Shown: positions 40,501-54,261, counted from the first letter of the stretch. The stretch: 64,000 bases of DNA from Procambarus clarkii (GCF_040958095.1 NC_091233.1:6111536-6175535); one strand, 5' to 3'. Notes: generated by a model not told the origin, from the sequence alone. Made by a program: numbers and translations.

Positions 40501-43443
40501 CAGTGAGGTAATACGCAACACTGCCAGTGACCATTGAGGTTACACACAACACTGCCAGCGACCAGTGGGGTCACACCCAACACTGCCAGCGACCAGTGAG
40601 GTCACACCCAACAATGCCAGCGACCAGTGGGGTCACACCTAACACTGCCAGCGACCAGTGACGTCATCCCCAACACTGCCAGTGACCAGTGATGTCACAC
40701 CAAACACTGCCAGCGACCAGTGACGTCATCCCCAACACTGCCAGTGACCAGTGATGTCACACCAAACACAGCCAGCGACCAGTGGGGTCACACCCAACAC
40801 TGCCAACGACCAGTGGGGTCACACCCAACACATCCAGCGACCAGTGGGGTCACACCCAACACTGCCAACGATCAGTGGGGTCACACCCAGCACTGCCTGC
40901 GACCAGTGAGGTCACACCCAACACTGCCAGCGACCAGTGGGGTCACACCCAACACTGTCAACGATCAGTGAGGTCACACCCAGCACTGCCTGTGACCAGT
41001 GAGGTCACACCCAACACTGCCAGCGGTATGTGAGGTCACACCCAACACTGCCAGCGACCAGTGAGGTCACACCCAACACTGTCAGCTACCAGTGGGGTTA
41101 CACCCTACACTGCCAGCGACCAGTGAGGTCACACTCAACACTACCAGCGACCAGTGAGGTCACACCCAACATTGCCACCGCCCAGTGAGGTCACACCCAA
41201 GACTGCCAACGACCAGTGAGGTCACACCCAACACTGCCAGTGACTAGTGGGGTCACACCCAACACTGCCAACGACCAGTGAGGTCACACCCAGCACTGCC
41301 AACGACCAGTGAGGTCACACCCAACACTACCAGCGACCGGTGAGGTCACACCCAACACAGCCAGCGAAGAGTGGGGTCACACCCAACACTGCCAACGACC
41401 AGTGAGGTCACACCCTACACTGCCAACGACCAGTGGGGTCACACCCAACACTGCCAGCGACCAGTGGTGTCACACCCAACATTGCCAGCGACCAGTAGTG
41501 TCACACCCAGCACTGCCAACGACCAGTGAGGTCACACCCAACACTGCCAGCGACCAGTGAGGTCACACCCAATACTGCCAGCGACCAATGAGGTCACATC
41601 CAGCATTGCCTGCGACCAGTGAGGTCACACCCAATACTGCCAGCGACCAATGAGGTCACACCCAACATTGGCAGCGACCAGTGGGGTTACATTCAGCATT
41701 GCCTGCGACCAGTGAGGTCACACCCAACACTGCCAGCGACCAGTGAGGTCACACCCAACACTGCCAGCGACCAGTGGGGTCACAACCAACACTGCCAGCG
41801 ACCAGTGAGGTCACACCCAACACTGCCAGCGACCAGTGGGGTCACACCCAACATTGCCAGCGACCAGTGGGGTCACACTCAACATTACAAGCGACCAGAG
41901 GGGTCACGCCCAGCACTGCCTGCGACCTCTAATGTCACACCCAACACTGCCAGCGACCAGTGGGGTCACACCTAACACTGCCAGCGACAAGTGAGGTAAC
42001 ATTCAACGCTACCAGCGGCCAGTGGGGTCACGCCCAGCACTGCCTGCTACCAGTGATGTCACACCCAACCCTGCCAGCGACTAGTGGGGTCACACCCAAC
42101 ACTGCCAACGACCAGTGGGGTCACACACAACACTGCCAGCGACTAGTGAGGTCACACTCAACGCTACCAGCGGCCAGTGGGGTCACGCCCAGCACTGCCA
42201 ACGACCAGTGAGGTCACACCCAACACTGCCAGCGACCAGTGGGGTCACACCCAACACTGCCAGTGACTAGTGGGGTCACACCCAACACTGCCAACGACCA
42301 GTGAGGTCACACCCAGCACTGCCAACGACCAGTGAGGTCATATCCAACACTGCCAGCGACCAGTGAGGTCACACCCAACACAGCCAGCGAACAGTGGGGT
42401 CACACCCAATACTGCCAACGACCAGTGAGGTCACACCCTACACTGCCAGCGACCAGTGGGGTCACACCCAACACTGCCAGCGACCAGTGGGGTCACACCC
42501 AACACTGCCAGTGACCAGTAGTGTCACACCCAGCACTGCCAACGACCAGTGAGGTCACACCCAACACTGCCAGCGACCAGTGAGGTCACACCCAACACTG
42601 CCAGCGACCAGTGGGGTCACATCCAGCATTGCCTGCGACCAGTGAGGTCACACCCAATACTGCCAGCGACCAATGAGGTCACACCCAACATTGCCAGCGA
42701 CCAGTGGGGTCACATCCAGCATTGCCTGCGACCAGTGAGGTCACACCTAACACTGCCAGCGACCAGTGAGGTCACACCCAACACTGCCAGCGACCAGTGG
42801 GGTAACAACCAACACTGTCAGCGACCAGTGAGGTCACATCCAACACTGCCAGCGACCAGTGGGGTCACACCCAACATTGCCAGCGACCAGTGGGGTCACA
42901 CTCAACATTACAAGCGACCAGAGGGGTCACGCCCTAAACTGCCTGCGACCTCTAATGTCACACCCAACACTGCCAGCGACCAGTGGGGTCACACCCAACA
43001 CTGCCAGCGACTAGTGAGGTAACATTCAACGCTACCAGCGGCCAGTGGGGTCACGCCCAGCACTGCCTGCTACCAGTGATGTCACACCCATCCCTGCCAG
43101 CGACCAGTGGGGTCACACCCAACACTGCCAACGACCACTGGGGTCACACACAACACTGCCAGCGACTAGTGAGGTCACACTCAACGCTACCTGCGGCCAG
43201 TGGGGTCACGCCCAGCACTGCCTGCGACCAGTGATGTCACACCCAACCCTGCCAGCGACCAGTGGGGTCACACCCAACACTGCCAGCGAATAGTGAGGTC
43301 ACACTCAACGCTACCAGCGGCCAGTGGGGTCACGCCCAGCACTGCCTGCGACCAGTGATGTCACACCCAACCCTGCCAGCGACCAGTGGGGTCACACCCA
43401 ACACTGCCAGCGTCCAGTGGGGTCACACCCAACATTGCCAACA
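31544..43443. repeat. 31-bp minisatellite, main block (about 11.9 kb)
   Basis: Head-to-tail 31-bp units starting CCAGTGAGGTCACACCCAAC, with the rest being a TGCCAGCGA-type half. Common variants are GTGGGGTCAC, GTGACGTCATCCC, GTAACGTCAC and CTGCCTGCGA. Rare variants recur in blocks at distances that are multiples of 31 (3565, 2604, 2573, 992 bp), showing higher-order duplication. Each unit carries AGGTCA (or GGGTCA); the TGACGTCA palindrome recurs, for example at 32665-32672. There are no spacers, so it is not CRISPR-like. Confidence 0.97.
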
Positions 43444-43984
43444 GGTCTCATAGGCACAATTAAGAGAACACTATATGAAAATTAGAAAATCACAGCTATT
43501 CAGTACTCTCTCAGTAAGAAAAATGTACTGTATATGGTCCTGCAAGAAGTGCAAGACCAACTCGGTTGAAGTGGATATGTGAGCCTGGGGGTCCAACTTT
43601 GTTGGACCAAGTAATTACAAGTCAAGCCTGGCCCCAGACTGAGCATGAGGTGTAAAAGAACTCCCAGAACCCACTCCAGGTATTGTTCATACTGCATTGC
43701 ATTACTTACTGTTTTGCACCTCCTTTAGGAATGTTCAGATTTTCGAGATAATGATAACTCCCTCTGGGTTGCTTGTAATCCTTTGTGAATCTGACAACTT
43801 TGATGCAGCCTGCCCAATGTCCTTTTTCTTCCCATTTTGGCATCTAAAATGGTCTTTATCAACTTTTGAATATCCCATGACTCTGACTGTGCTACATAGT
43901 CTTACCAACCCAGTGCCTTTGTGTTATAGTTACTTATCTGCCACTGTGGTTTGCAATATATATAAATTGGAACATTTGTATCCC
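43444..43984 (+). mobile_element. Eroded LINE 3'-end remnant and unassigned sequence in the satellite
   Basis: The part at about 43510-43690, read on the opposite strand, resembles the 3' portion of the LINE at 49914-50110 (GGGTTCTGGGAGTTCTT, GGTCCAAC, CCCACTCC-type blocks), so the remnant lies in plus orientation. The rest (43690-43984) is not recognised. Confidence 0.4.
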
Positions 43985-44193
43985 TCCCCCTTTAATTTAA
44001 CTTGCATTACGGAACACACCCCTTGAAAGCCTCTACTAACTTGGAGCCGGATTCCCAAACTCTACTACCATCAGAGAAGAACCCGGTTGCGTCCCAGTAG
44101 GGCCATAACATAATTAGCGTTTGTTTCGGGAGTGGACTAACAGATGGCGTTATCGTCACTGCTCCGTGCTCCGACGCTGGACTCGGGTCCGTA
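43985..44193. mobile_element. Rearranged fragments of an LTR
   Basis: 43985-44110 matches the end of the solo LTR at 46504-47576 (same strand). 44115-44193 matches the beginning of that LTR in opposite orientation and ends CCGTAACA next to satellite units. It is a scrambled fossil of the same LTR family. Confidence 0.65.
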
Positions 44194-46503
44194 ACACACC
44201 CAGCACTGCCAGCGACAAGTGAGGTCACACCCAACACTGCCAGCGACCAGTGAGGTCACACCCAACATTGCCAGCGACCAGTGAGGTCACACCCAACACT
44301 GCCAGCGACCAGTGAGGTCACACCCAACATTGCCACCGACCAGTGAGGTCACACCCAAGACTGCCAGCGACCAGTGAGGTCACACCCAACACTGCCAGCG
44401 ACCAGTGGGGTCACACCCAACATTGCCAGTGACTAGTGGGGTCACACCCAACACTGCCAACGACCAGTGAGGTCACACTCAGCACTGCCAATGACCAGTG
44501 AGGTCACACCCAACACTGCCAGCGACCAGTGAGGTCACACCCAACACTGCCAGCGACCAGTGGGGTCACACCCAACATTGCCAGCGACCAGTGGGGTCAC
44601 ACTCAACATTACAAGCGACCAGAGGGGTCACGCCCAGCACTGCCTGCGACCTCTAATGTCACACCCAACACTGCCAGCGACCAGTGGGGTCACACCCAAC
44701 ACTGCCAGCGACTAGTGAGGTCACATTCAACGCTACCAGCGGCCAGTGGGGTCACGCCCAGCACTGCCTGCTACCAGTGATGTCACACCCACCCCTGCCA
44801 GCGACCAGTGGGGTCACACCCAACACTGCCAACGACCAGTGGGGTCACACCCAGCATTGCCTGCGACCAGTGAGGTTACACCCAACACTGCCAGCGGCAT
44901 GTGAGGTCACACCCAACACTGCCAGTGACCAGTGGGATCACACCCAACACTGTCAGCGACCAGTAAGGTCACACCCAACAATGCCAGCGACCAGTGTGGT
45001 CACACCCAACACTGCCAGTGACCAGTGAGGTCACAACCAACACTGCCACCGACCAGTGAGGTCACACCCAACACTGTCAGCGACCAGTGGGGTCACACCC
45101 TACACTGCCAGCGACCAGTGAGGTAACACCCACCACTGCCAACGACCAGTGAGGTCACACCCAACACTGCCAGTGACCAGTGAGGTCAGACCCAACGCTT
45201 CCAGCTACCAATAAGGTCACACCAAACAATATCAGCGACCAGTGGGGGTCACACCCAGCACTGCCTGCGACCAGTAAGGTCACACATAACACTGCCAGCG
45301 ACCAGTGGGGTCACACCTAACACTGCCAGCGACTAGTGAGGTCACACACAACACTGCCAGTGACCAATGAGGTCACACCCAACACTGCCAGTGACCAGTG
45401 AGGTCACACCCAACACAACCAGCGATCAGTGAGGTCACACCCAGCATTGCTTGCAACCAGTGAGGTCACACCTAACATTGCCAGCGACCAGTGAGGTCAC
45501 AACCAACAATGCCAATGACCAGTGAGGTCACACCCAACACTGCCAGCGACCAGTGAGGTCACACCCAAAACTGCCAGCGATCAGTGAGGTCACACCCAAC
45601 ACTGCCAGCGACCAGTGAGGTCACATCCAGCATTGCCTGCAACCAGTGAGGTACCACCCAACACTGCCAGGGACCAGTGAGGTCACACCTAACATTGCCA
45701 GCGACCAGTGAGGTCACACCCAACACTGCCAATGACCAGTGAGGTCACACCCAACACTGCCAGGGACATTGAGGTCATACCCAACACTGCCAGCGACCAG
45801 TGAGGTCACACCCAACACTGCCAGTGACCAGTGGGGTCACAAGCAACACTGCCAGCGACCAATGAGGTCACACCCAACACTGCCAGCGACCAGTGGGGTT
45901 ACACCTAACATAACCAGCGACCAATGAGGTCACACCCAACCCTGCCAATGACCAGTGGGGATCACACTCAACACTACCAGCGACCAGTGAGGTCACACCC
46001 AGCACTGCCTGCGACCAGTGAGGCCAAACTCAACACTGCCAGTGACCAGTGGGGTCACACCCAACACTGCCAGCGACCAGTGAGGTCACACCCAACACTG
46101 TCAGCGACGAGTGGGGTCACACCCAACACTGCCAGCGACCAGTGAGGTCACACCCAACACTGCTAGCGACTAGTGAGGTCACACCCAACACTGCCAGCGA
46201 CCAGTGAGGTCACGCCCAACACTGCCAGCGACCAGTGAGGTCACGCCCAACACTGCCAGCGCTCAGTGAGGTCGCACCCAACACTGCCAGCGACAAGTGA
46301 GAGTCACACCCAATACTGCCAGCGACCAGTGAGGTTACACCCAACACAGCCAGTTACGAGTGAGGTCACATCCAACACTGCCAGCGACCTGTGGGGTCAC
46401 ACCCAAGACTGCCAGCGACCAGTGAGGTCACACCAACACTACCAACGACCAGTAAGGTTACACCCAACACTGCCAACGACCAGTGAGGTCACATCCAACA
46501 CTG
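44194..46503. repeat. 31-bp minisatellite, second block
   Basis: Same unit. Slightly more divergent units and more single-base indels than in the main block. Confidence 0.96.
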
Positions 46504-47346
46504 TGTTGCGGACCCGAGTCCAGCGTCGGAGCACGGAGCAGTGACGACAACGCCATCTGTGAGTCCGCTCCCGAAACCCACTCCAAATGGACGACGCCAC
46601 CTATTGGTGACAGGATATGCCGGCAATATGTACTGGATGTCTGTCCTAGTCGGCTCGTGACTTAGCCGCTGCAGACCTCTGGTGAGGTGGCGCTTAGACA
46701 GTGAACGCCATCTATGGAGTGAAGAGGTGGACGTTTCTGTCTAAGCTTGTGAGTGAAGCGTCCCAGTATTAATGACGTGTCTGATTGCAAAGTCGACCTG
46801 GGACTGCTGTGTTGGACGATAGACCAGTCTACCCAAGGCAGCCAAGGTCTCTTCACAAGTCTGCTTTGAAGAAGCTGTGAGTCACCCACGGACGAACTCT
46901 GTTGAGAGTGTAATAGCCTGCCTGAGGCGTGGCAGTGTCGGGAATCGCCTTATCCGGGGTTGGCTGGTGGAAGAGACTAGCCACTGTGGTGCTTAATGAG
47001 GAGAGTGATCAGCGGGTCACACGAGGCTCCTACCTAGGGCTCGCAACCCTAGTATTAGTTGTGGAGTAGCCTGACAGCGAGGCTGACCGGTACCTGCCAG
47101 CTACAGGCTGGATTGTAGTTGAAGGCCAACACGACGGGGCACCCAGTGGGACTGTGATTTGGGTGGCCTGTGGCCAGGGTAGATTCGTCGTAGAGTTATC
47201 GTGGATTCATCGTGAGCCACGGAAGCAGAGACTAGGGCTACCCAGAAGAAGCATCGCCGAGAGTGGAGCGTCATCAGAGAGGGAGACCTCATTGTACATT
47301 GTGTAGTAATAATTCCCTTTTATGACTTTAAATTACGGTGGTGGGA

Positions 47347-47424
<78 letters not shown>

Positions 47425-47576
47425 TAGAATACTTGTCTTCAATGTACCTTCCTTGATAGCTTTGACTTGCATTATGGAACGAACCCCTTGAAAGCCTCTA
47501 CTAACTTGGGGCCGGATACCCAAAACTCTACTACCATCAAAGAAGAACTCGGTTGCGTCCCAGTAGGGCCGTAACA
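46504..47576 (+). mobile_element. Solo LTR in the satellite, with internal (AT)n
   Basis: 1073 bp from TGTTGCGG to CCGTAACA (8-bp inverted ends, one mismatch). Flanked by direct CACTG at 46499-46503 and 47577-47581, and the satellite continues on both sides. An (AT)n tract lies at 47347-47416. No coding domain. The ends and 5-bp duplication fit an LTR retrotransposon solo LTR. Confidence 0.82.
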
Positions 47577-49913
47577 CACTGTCAGCGACCAGTGAGGTTA
47601 CACCCAACACTGCCAGTGACCTGTGAGGTAGACTTAGCACTGCTAGTTACCAGTGGGGTTACACCCAACACTACCAACGACCAGTGAGGTCACATCCAAC
47701 ACTGCCAGCAACCAGTGAGGTCAAAATCAACACTGCCAGCGACCAGTGAGGTTACACCCAACACTGCCAGTGACCTGTGAGGTCACACCTAGCACTGCTA
47801 GTTACCAGTGGGGTCACACCCAACACTGCCAGCGACTAGTGAGGTCACACTTAACACTGCCAGCGACCAGTGAGGTCACACCCAACACTGCCAGCGACCA
47901 GTGGGGTCACACCTAACACTGCCAGCGACCAGTGAGGTCACACCCAACACTGCCACCGACCAGAGGGGTCATACTAAACACTGCCAGCGACCAGTGAGAT
48001 CACATCCAACACATCCAGCGACCAGTGATGTCACACCCAACTCTACCAGCGACCAGTGAGGTCATACCCAACACTGCCAGTGACCAGTGAGGTCACACCC
48101 AACACGGCCAGCGACCAGTGAGGTCACACCCAACACTGCCAGCGACCAGTGGGGTCACACCTAACATTACCAGCGACCAATGAGGTCACACCCAACCCTG
48201 CCAGTGACCAGTAAGGTCGCACCCAACACTGCCCGCAACCAGTGAGGTCACACTCAACACTACCAGCGACCAGTGGGGTCACACCCAGCACTGCCTGCGA
48301 CCAGTGAGGTCAAACCCAACACTGCCAGCGACCAGTGGGGTCACATCCAGCACTGCCAGCGACCGGTGAGGTCACACGCAACACTACCAGCGACCAGTGG
48401 GGTCACACCCAGCACTGCCTGCCACCAGTGAGGTCAAACCCAACACTGCCAGCGACCAGTGGGGTCAAACCCAACACTGCCAGCGACCAGTGAGGTCACA
48501 CCCAACACTGTCAGCGACGAGTGGGGTCACACCCAATACTGCCAGCGACAAGTGAGGTCAAACCCAACACTGTCAGCGACCAGTGGGGTCACACCCAACA
48601 CTGCCAGCGACCCGGGAGGTCACACTCAACAATGCCAGCGACCAGTGAGGTCACACCCAACACTGCCAGCGCCCAGTGAGGTCACAACCAACACTGCCAG
48701 CGACCAGTGGGGTCACACCCAACACTGCCAGCGACCAGTGCGGTCACACCGAACACTGCCAGCGACCAGTGAGGTCACACCCAACATTGCCAGCGACCAG
48801 TGGGGTCACACCTAACACTGCCAGCGACCAGTGAGGTCACACCCAACACTGCCAGCGACCAGTGAGGTTACAGCCAACACTGCCAGTGACCTGTGAGGTC
48901 ACACCTAGCACTGCTAGTTACCAGTGGGGTCACACCCAACACTGCCAGCGACCAGTGAGGTCACACTTAACACTGCCACCGACCAGTGAGGTCACGCCAA
49001 CACTGCCAACGACCAGTGAGGTCACACCCAACAATGCCAGCGACCAGTGAGGTCACACCCAACACTGCCATCGACCAGTGAGGTCACACCCAACACTGCC
49101 AGCGACCAGTGAGGTCACACCCAACACTGCCAGCGACCAGTGGGGTCACACCTAACACTGCCAGCGACCAGTGAGGTCACACCCAACACTGCCAGCGACC
49201 GGAGGGGTCACACCTAACACTGCCAGCGATCAGTGAGGTCACACCCAACACTGCCAGCGACCAGTGAGGTCACACCCAACACTCCCAGCGACCAGTGAGG
49301 TCACACCCAACACTGCCAGCGACCAGTGAGGTCACACCCAATACTTCCAGCAACCAGTGGGGTCACTCCCAACACTGCTCGTAACCAGTGAGGTCACATC
49401 CAACACTGACAGCGAAAAGTGATGTCACACCCAACACTGCCAATGGCCATTGGGGTCACAGCAACACTGCCAGCGACCAGTGAGGTCACACCCAACACAG
49501 TAAGTTACGAGTGAGGTCACACCCAACACTGCCATCGACCTGTGGGGTCACACCCATCAAACTAACACTGCCAGCGACCTGTGAGGTCACACCCAACACT
49601 GCCAGCGACCTGTGAGGTCACACCCAACACTGCCAGCGACCAGTGAGGTCACACCCAACACTGCCAGCGACCAGTGAGGTCACACCGAACACTGCCAGCG
49701 ACCAGTGAGGTCACACCCAACACTGCCAGCGACCAGTGAGGTCACACCCAACACTGACACCGACCAGTGGGGTCACACCCAACACTGCCAGCGACCAGTG
49801 AGGTCACACCCAACTCTGCCAGCGACGAGTGAGGTCACATCCAACACTGCCAGCGACAAGTGAGGTCAAACCCAACACTGCCAGTGACCAGTGAGGTCAC
49901 ACCCAACACTGCC
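47577..49913. repeat. 31-bp minisatellite, third block
   Basis: Same 31-bp unit with scattered variants (CACTGCTAGTTACCAG, CCGGAGGGGTCAC). Confidence 0.96.
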
Positions 49914-52455
49914 AGCTGGTTGATACCTCTTTGATGGGGTTCTGGGAGTTCTTCTACTCCCCAAGCCCGGCTCGAAGCCAGATTTGACTTCTGAGAGTTT
50001 GGTCCACCAGGCTGTTGCTTGGAGCGGCCCGCAGGCCCACATACCCACCACAGCCCGGTTGGTCCGGCACTCCTTGGAGGAATAAATCTAGTTTCCTCTT
50101 GAAGATGTCCACGGTTGTTCCGACAATATTTCTTATGCTTGCTGGGAGGACGTTGAACAACCGCGGACCTCTGATGTTTGTACAGTGTTCTCTAATTGTG
50201 CCTATGGCTCCTCTGCTCTTCTCTGGTTCTATTCTGCATTTTTTTCCATATCGTTTACTCCAGTACGTTGTTATTTTACTGTGTAGATTTGGTACTTGGC
50301 CCTCCAGTATCTTCCAGGTGTATATTATTTGATATCTCTCTCGTCTTCTTTCTAGTGAGTACATTTGGAGGGCTTTGAGACGATCCCAATAATTTAAGTG
50401 CTTTATTGCGTCTATGCGTGCCGTATATGTTCTCAGTATTCCCTCTATTTCAGCAATCTCTCCTGCTCTGAAGGGGGAAGTGAGTACTGAGCAGTACTCA
50501 AGACGGGACAACACAAGTGACTTAAAGAGTACAACCATTGTGATGGGATCCCTGGATTTGAAAGTTCTCGTAATCCATCCTATCATTTTTCTGGCTGTCG
50601 CAATATTTGCTTGGTTATGTTCCTTAAACGTTAGGTCGTCAGACATTATTATTCCCAAATCCTTTACATGCTGTTTTCCTACTATGGGTACATTTTATTG
50701 TGTTTTGTACTCTGTATTATGTTTAAGGTCCTTATTTTTACCGTACCTGAGTACCTGGAATTTATCACTGTTAAACATCATGTTATTTTCTGATGCCCAG
50801 TCGAAAACTTTATTAATAACAGCTTGAAGTTTTTCAATGTCTTCAGCCGAATTAATTTTCATACTGATTTTTGTGTCATCTGCAAAGGATGATACGAAGC
50901 TGTGACTTGTATTTTTGTCTATATCTGATATGAGAATAAAGAAAAGCAGTGGTGCAAGGACTGTACTCTGAGGTACAGAGCTCTTAACTGCACTTGGACT
51001 AGATTTTATATGGTTGACCGTTACTCGCTGAGTCCTGTTTGACAGAAAACTGAGTATTCAGTGTCCTACTTTACCGGTTATTCCCATTGACTTCATTTTG
51101 TGTGCTATCACGTCATGGTCACATTTATCGAAAGCCTTTGCGAAGTCCGTGTATATCACATCAGCATTCTGTTTTTCTTCTAATGCCTCAGTGACTTTAT
51201 CGTAGTGCTCAAGTAGCTGTGAGGCGCACGATCTTCCCGCTCGAAATCCATGTTGGCCTGGGTTGTGAAGGTCATTGGTCTCCATGAAATTGGTGACCTG
51301 ACTCCTAATCACTCTCTCAAATACTTTTATGATGTGCGATGTTAGTGCAACTGGTCTATAATTCTTTGCCAATGCTTTGCTCCCTCCCTTGTGAAGAGGG
51401 GCTATGTCTGCTACTTTAAGTGCATCTGGTATCTCTCCCGTGTCCAAGCTCTTCCTCCACACTATACTGAGTGCCTGTGCTACCGGCACTTTGCATTTCT
51501 TTATGAATATTGAATTCCATGAGTCTGGACCTGGGACCGAGTGCATGGGCATGTTTTCAATTTCTCTTTCAAAATTTAGTGCGCTCGTGTTGATATCAGT
51601 TATATTTACAGGGGTTTGAATATCCCGCACAAACAAATTGTCTGGATCTTCCACTTTCATGTTGTTTATTGGAGTGCTAAACATGTCCTCATACTGCTTT
51701 TTTAGGATTTCACTAATTTCTTTGTTATCCTCCGTGTATGAACCTTCACTTGTACGAATAGGTCCAATACTGGCAGTGGTTTTTGCTTTTGATTTCGCAT
51801 ATGAGAAGAAATATTTTGGATTTTTCTTTATTTCCTGAATTGCTTTCTGTTCTAACTGTCTTTCTTCAGTTTCATATGAGTGTTTCAATTTCCGCTCGAT
51901 TTCTTCAATCTCCCTATTTAAATTATTTCTTCTTTGACGGGAAATTCGTGTTTGCATAAGCAGTTCCGTTATTTTTTTCCTGCGTTTAAAGTGTCGTCTG
52001 CGTTCTCTTACTATGTTGCATCTGTTTCTGGCTTTCCTCAAAGGAACATGTTTCAGACAGACTTGATACGCTTCCGAAGTCAGTTTTTCTATTCCTTCTG
52101 AAGGACTTGTATTACTTAGAACAGTTTCCCATGGAATGTTTGTAAGTTCCCAGTTTATTATCTCCCAGTCTATCCTTTTATTATTAAAATTGAATTTACT
52201 GAATAACCCCTCTCACTTTATCAACGTTTTAGGTCTATTCTGAGTATTGATGGTCGTTTGCACTTCAATGAGCTTGTGATCTGAGTATGTGGTATCTGAT
52301 ATCGTAATGTCTTCATTGTTCGTAAAGACCAGATTAGAATATTTTCATTTCTCGTTGGCTCCGATATCTGCTGATTGAGTGAAAATTTGTCACAGAATCT
52401 AAGTAGTTCTCTAATCTATTGTTGGTTAGGTCCTGATAGATTTCCTGGTATTACC
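49914..52455 (-). pseudogene. 5'-truncated CR1/Jockey-like LINE ORF2 inserted in the satellite
   Basis: On the minus strand: the end of the endonuclease domain (SDHKLIEVQT, about 52260-52290), a basic linker (ERRRHFKRRKK), RT fingers (ALKVADIAPLHKGGSKALAK, NYRPVALTS, about 51360-51440), palm (FRAGRSC; YTDFAKAFDKCDHD about 51110-51160; then FADDTK about 50880-50900), thumb (KDLGIIMSDDL about 50640-50670) and the C-terminal region (RLEYCSV, ERRRERYQIIYTWKILEG, GPRLFNVLPASIRN). The RT frame is continuous from 52041 to 49954 except for two premature stops: a TGA at 51058-51060 in place of a Trp codon, and a TAA at about 50700. This is a fairly young, dead copy. The 3' end abuts satellite at 49914. 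Confidence 0.9.
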
Positions 52456-54257
52456 CGTGATGTCACACCAAACACTGCCAGCGACCAGTGAGGTCACACC
52501 CAACACTGCCAGCGACCAGTGAGGTCACACCCAACACTGCCAGCGACCAGTGAGGTCACACCCAACACTGCCAGCGACCAGTGAGGTCACACCCAACACT
52601 GCCAGCGACCAGTGAGGTCACACCCAACACTAGCAGCGACCAGTGAGGTCACACCCAACACTGCCAGCGACCAGTGAGGTCACACCCAACACTGCCAGCG
52701 ACCAGTGAGGTCACACCCAACACTGCCAGCGACCAGTGAGGTCACACCAAACACTGCCAGCGACCAGTGAGGTCACACCAAACACTGCCAGCGACCAGTG
52801 AGGTCACACCTAACACTTCCAGCGACCAGTGAGGTCACACCCATTAATGCCAGCGACAAGTGAGGTCACACCTAACACTTCCAGCGACCAGTGAGGTCAC
52901 AACTCTTACTGCCAGAGACCAGAGAGGTCACACCCAACACCGCCAGCTACTAGTGGGGTCACACCCAACACTTCCAGCGGCCAGTGAGGTCACACCCAAC
53001 ACTTCCAGCGACCAGTGAGGTCACACCCATTACTGCCAGAGACCAGTGAGGTCACACCCAACACTGCCAGTGACTAGTGGGGTCACACCCAACACTGCCA
53101 GCGGCCAGTGGGGTCACTCCCAACACTGCCAGCGACCAGAGGGGTCTCACCCAACACTGCCAGCGACCTGTGAGGTCACACCCAACACTGCCAGCGACCT
53201 GTGAGGTCACACCCAACACTGCCAGCGACCAGTGAGGTCACACTCAACACTGTCAGCGACCAGTGGGAGTCACACTTAACAATGCCAGTTACAAGTGAGG
53301 TCACACTCATCCCTGCCAGCGACCAGTGAGGTCACACCCAACACTGCCAGCGACCAGTGAGGTCTCACCCAACACTGCCAGCGACCAGTGAGGTCACACC
53401 AACACTGCCAACTACCAGTGAGGTCACACCCAACACTGCCAGCGACCAGTGGGGTCACACCCAACACTGCCAGCTACTAGTGAGGTCACACCCAACACTG
53501 CCAGTGACCAGTGAGGTCTCACCCAACACTGCCAGCGACAAGTGGGGTCACACCCAACACTGCCAGCGACTAGTGAGGTCACACCAACACTGCCAGTGAC
53601 CAGTGAGGTCTAACCCAACACTGCCAGCGACAAGTGGGGTCACACCCAACACTGCCAGCGACTAGTGGGGTCACACCGAACACTGCCAGTGACCAGTGGG
53701 GTCACACCCAACACTGCCATCGACCTGTGAGGTCACACTCAACATGGCCAGCGACCAGTGGGGTCACACCCAACACTGCCAGCAACTAGTGGGGTCACTC
53801 CCAACACTGCCAGCGACTAGTGGGGTCACACATAACACTGTCAGTGACCAGTGAGGTCACACCCAACACTGCTAGCGACTAGTGGGTTCACATCCAACAC
53901 TGCCAGCGACCAGTGGGGTCACACCGAACACTGCCCGCGACCAGTGGGGTCACACCCAACACTGCCAGCGACCAGTGGGGTCACACCCAACACTGCCAGC
54001 GCCCAGTGAGGTCACACCCAACACTGCCAGCGACTAGTGGGGTCACACCCAACACTGCCAGCGACCAGTGAAGTCACACCCAACACTGCCAGCGACCAGT
54101 GAAGTCACACTCAACACTGCCAGTGACCAGTGAGGTCATACCCAACATTGCCAGCAACCAGTGAGGTCACACCCATCACTTCCAGCGACCTGTGAGGTTA
54201 CACCCAACACTACCAACGACCAGTGACGTCACACCCAACACTGCCAGCGATCAACTA
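52456..54257. repeat. 31-bp minisatellite, fourth block
   Basis: Same unit. The first 350 bp are almost perfect copies, more homogeneous than the rest. Confidence 0.96.
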
Positions 54258-54261
54258 GGTC

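Noticed and set aside
31544-43443. Possible CRISPR array (regular short repeats)
   Set aside because: The units are directly adjacent with no unique spacers, and the genome is eukaryotic in character.
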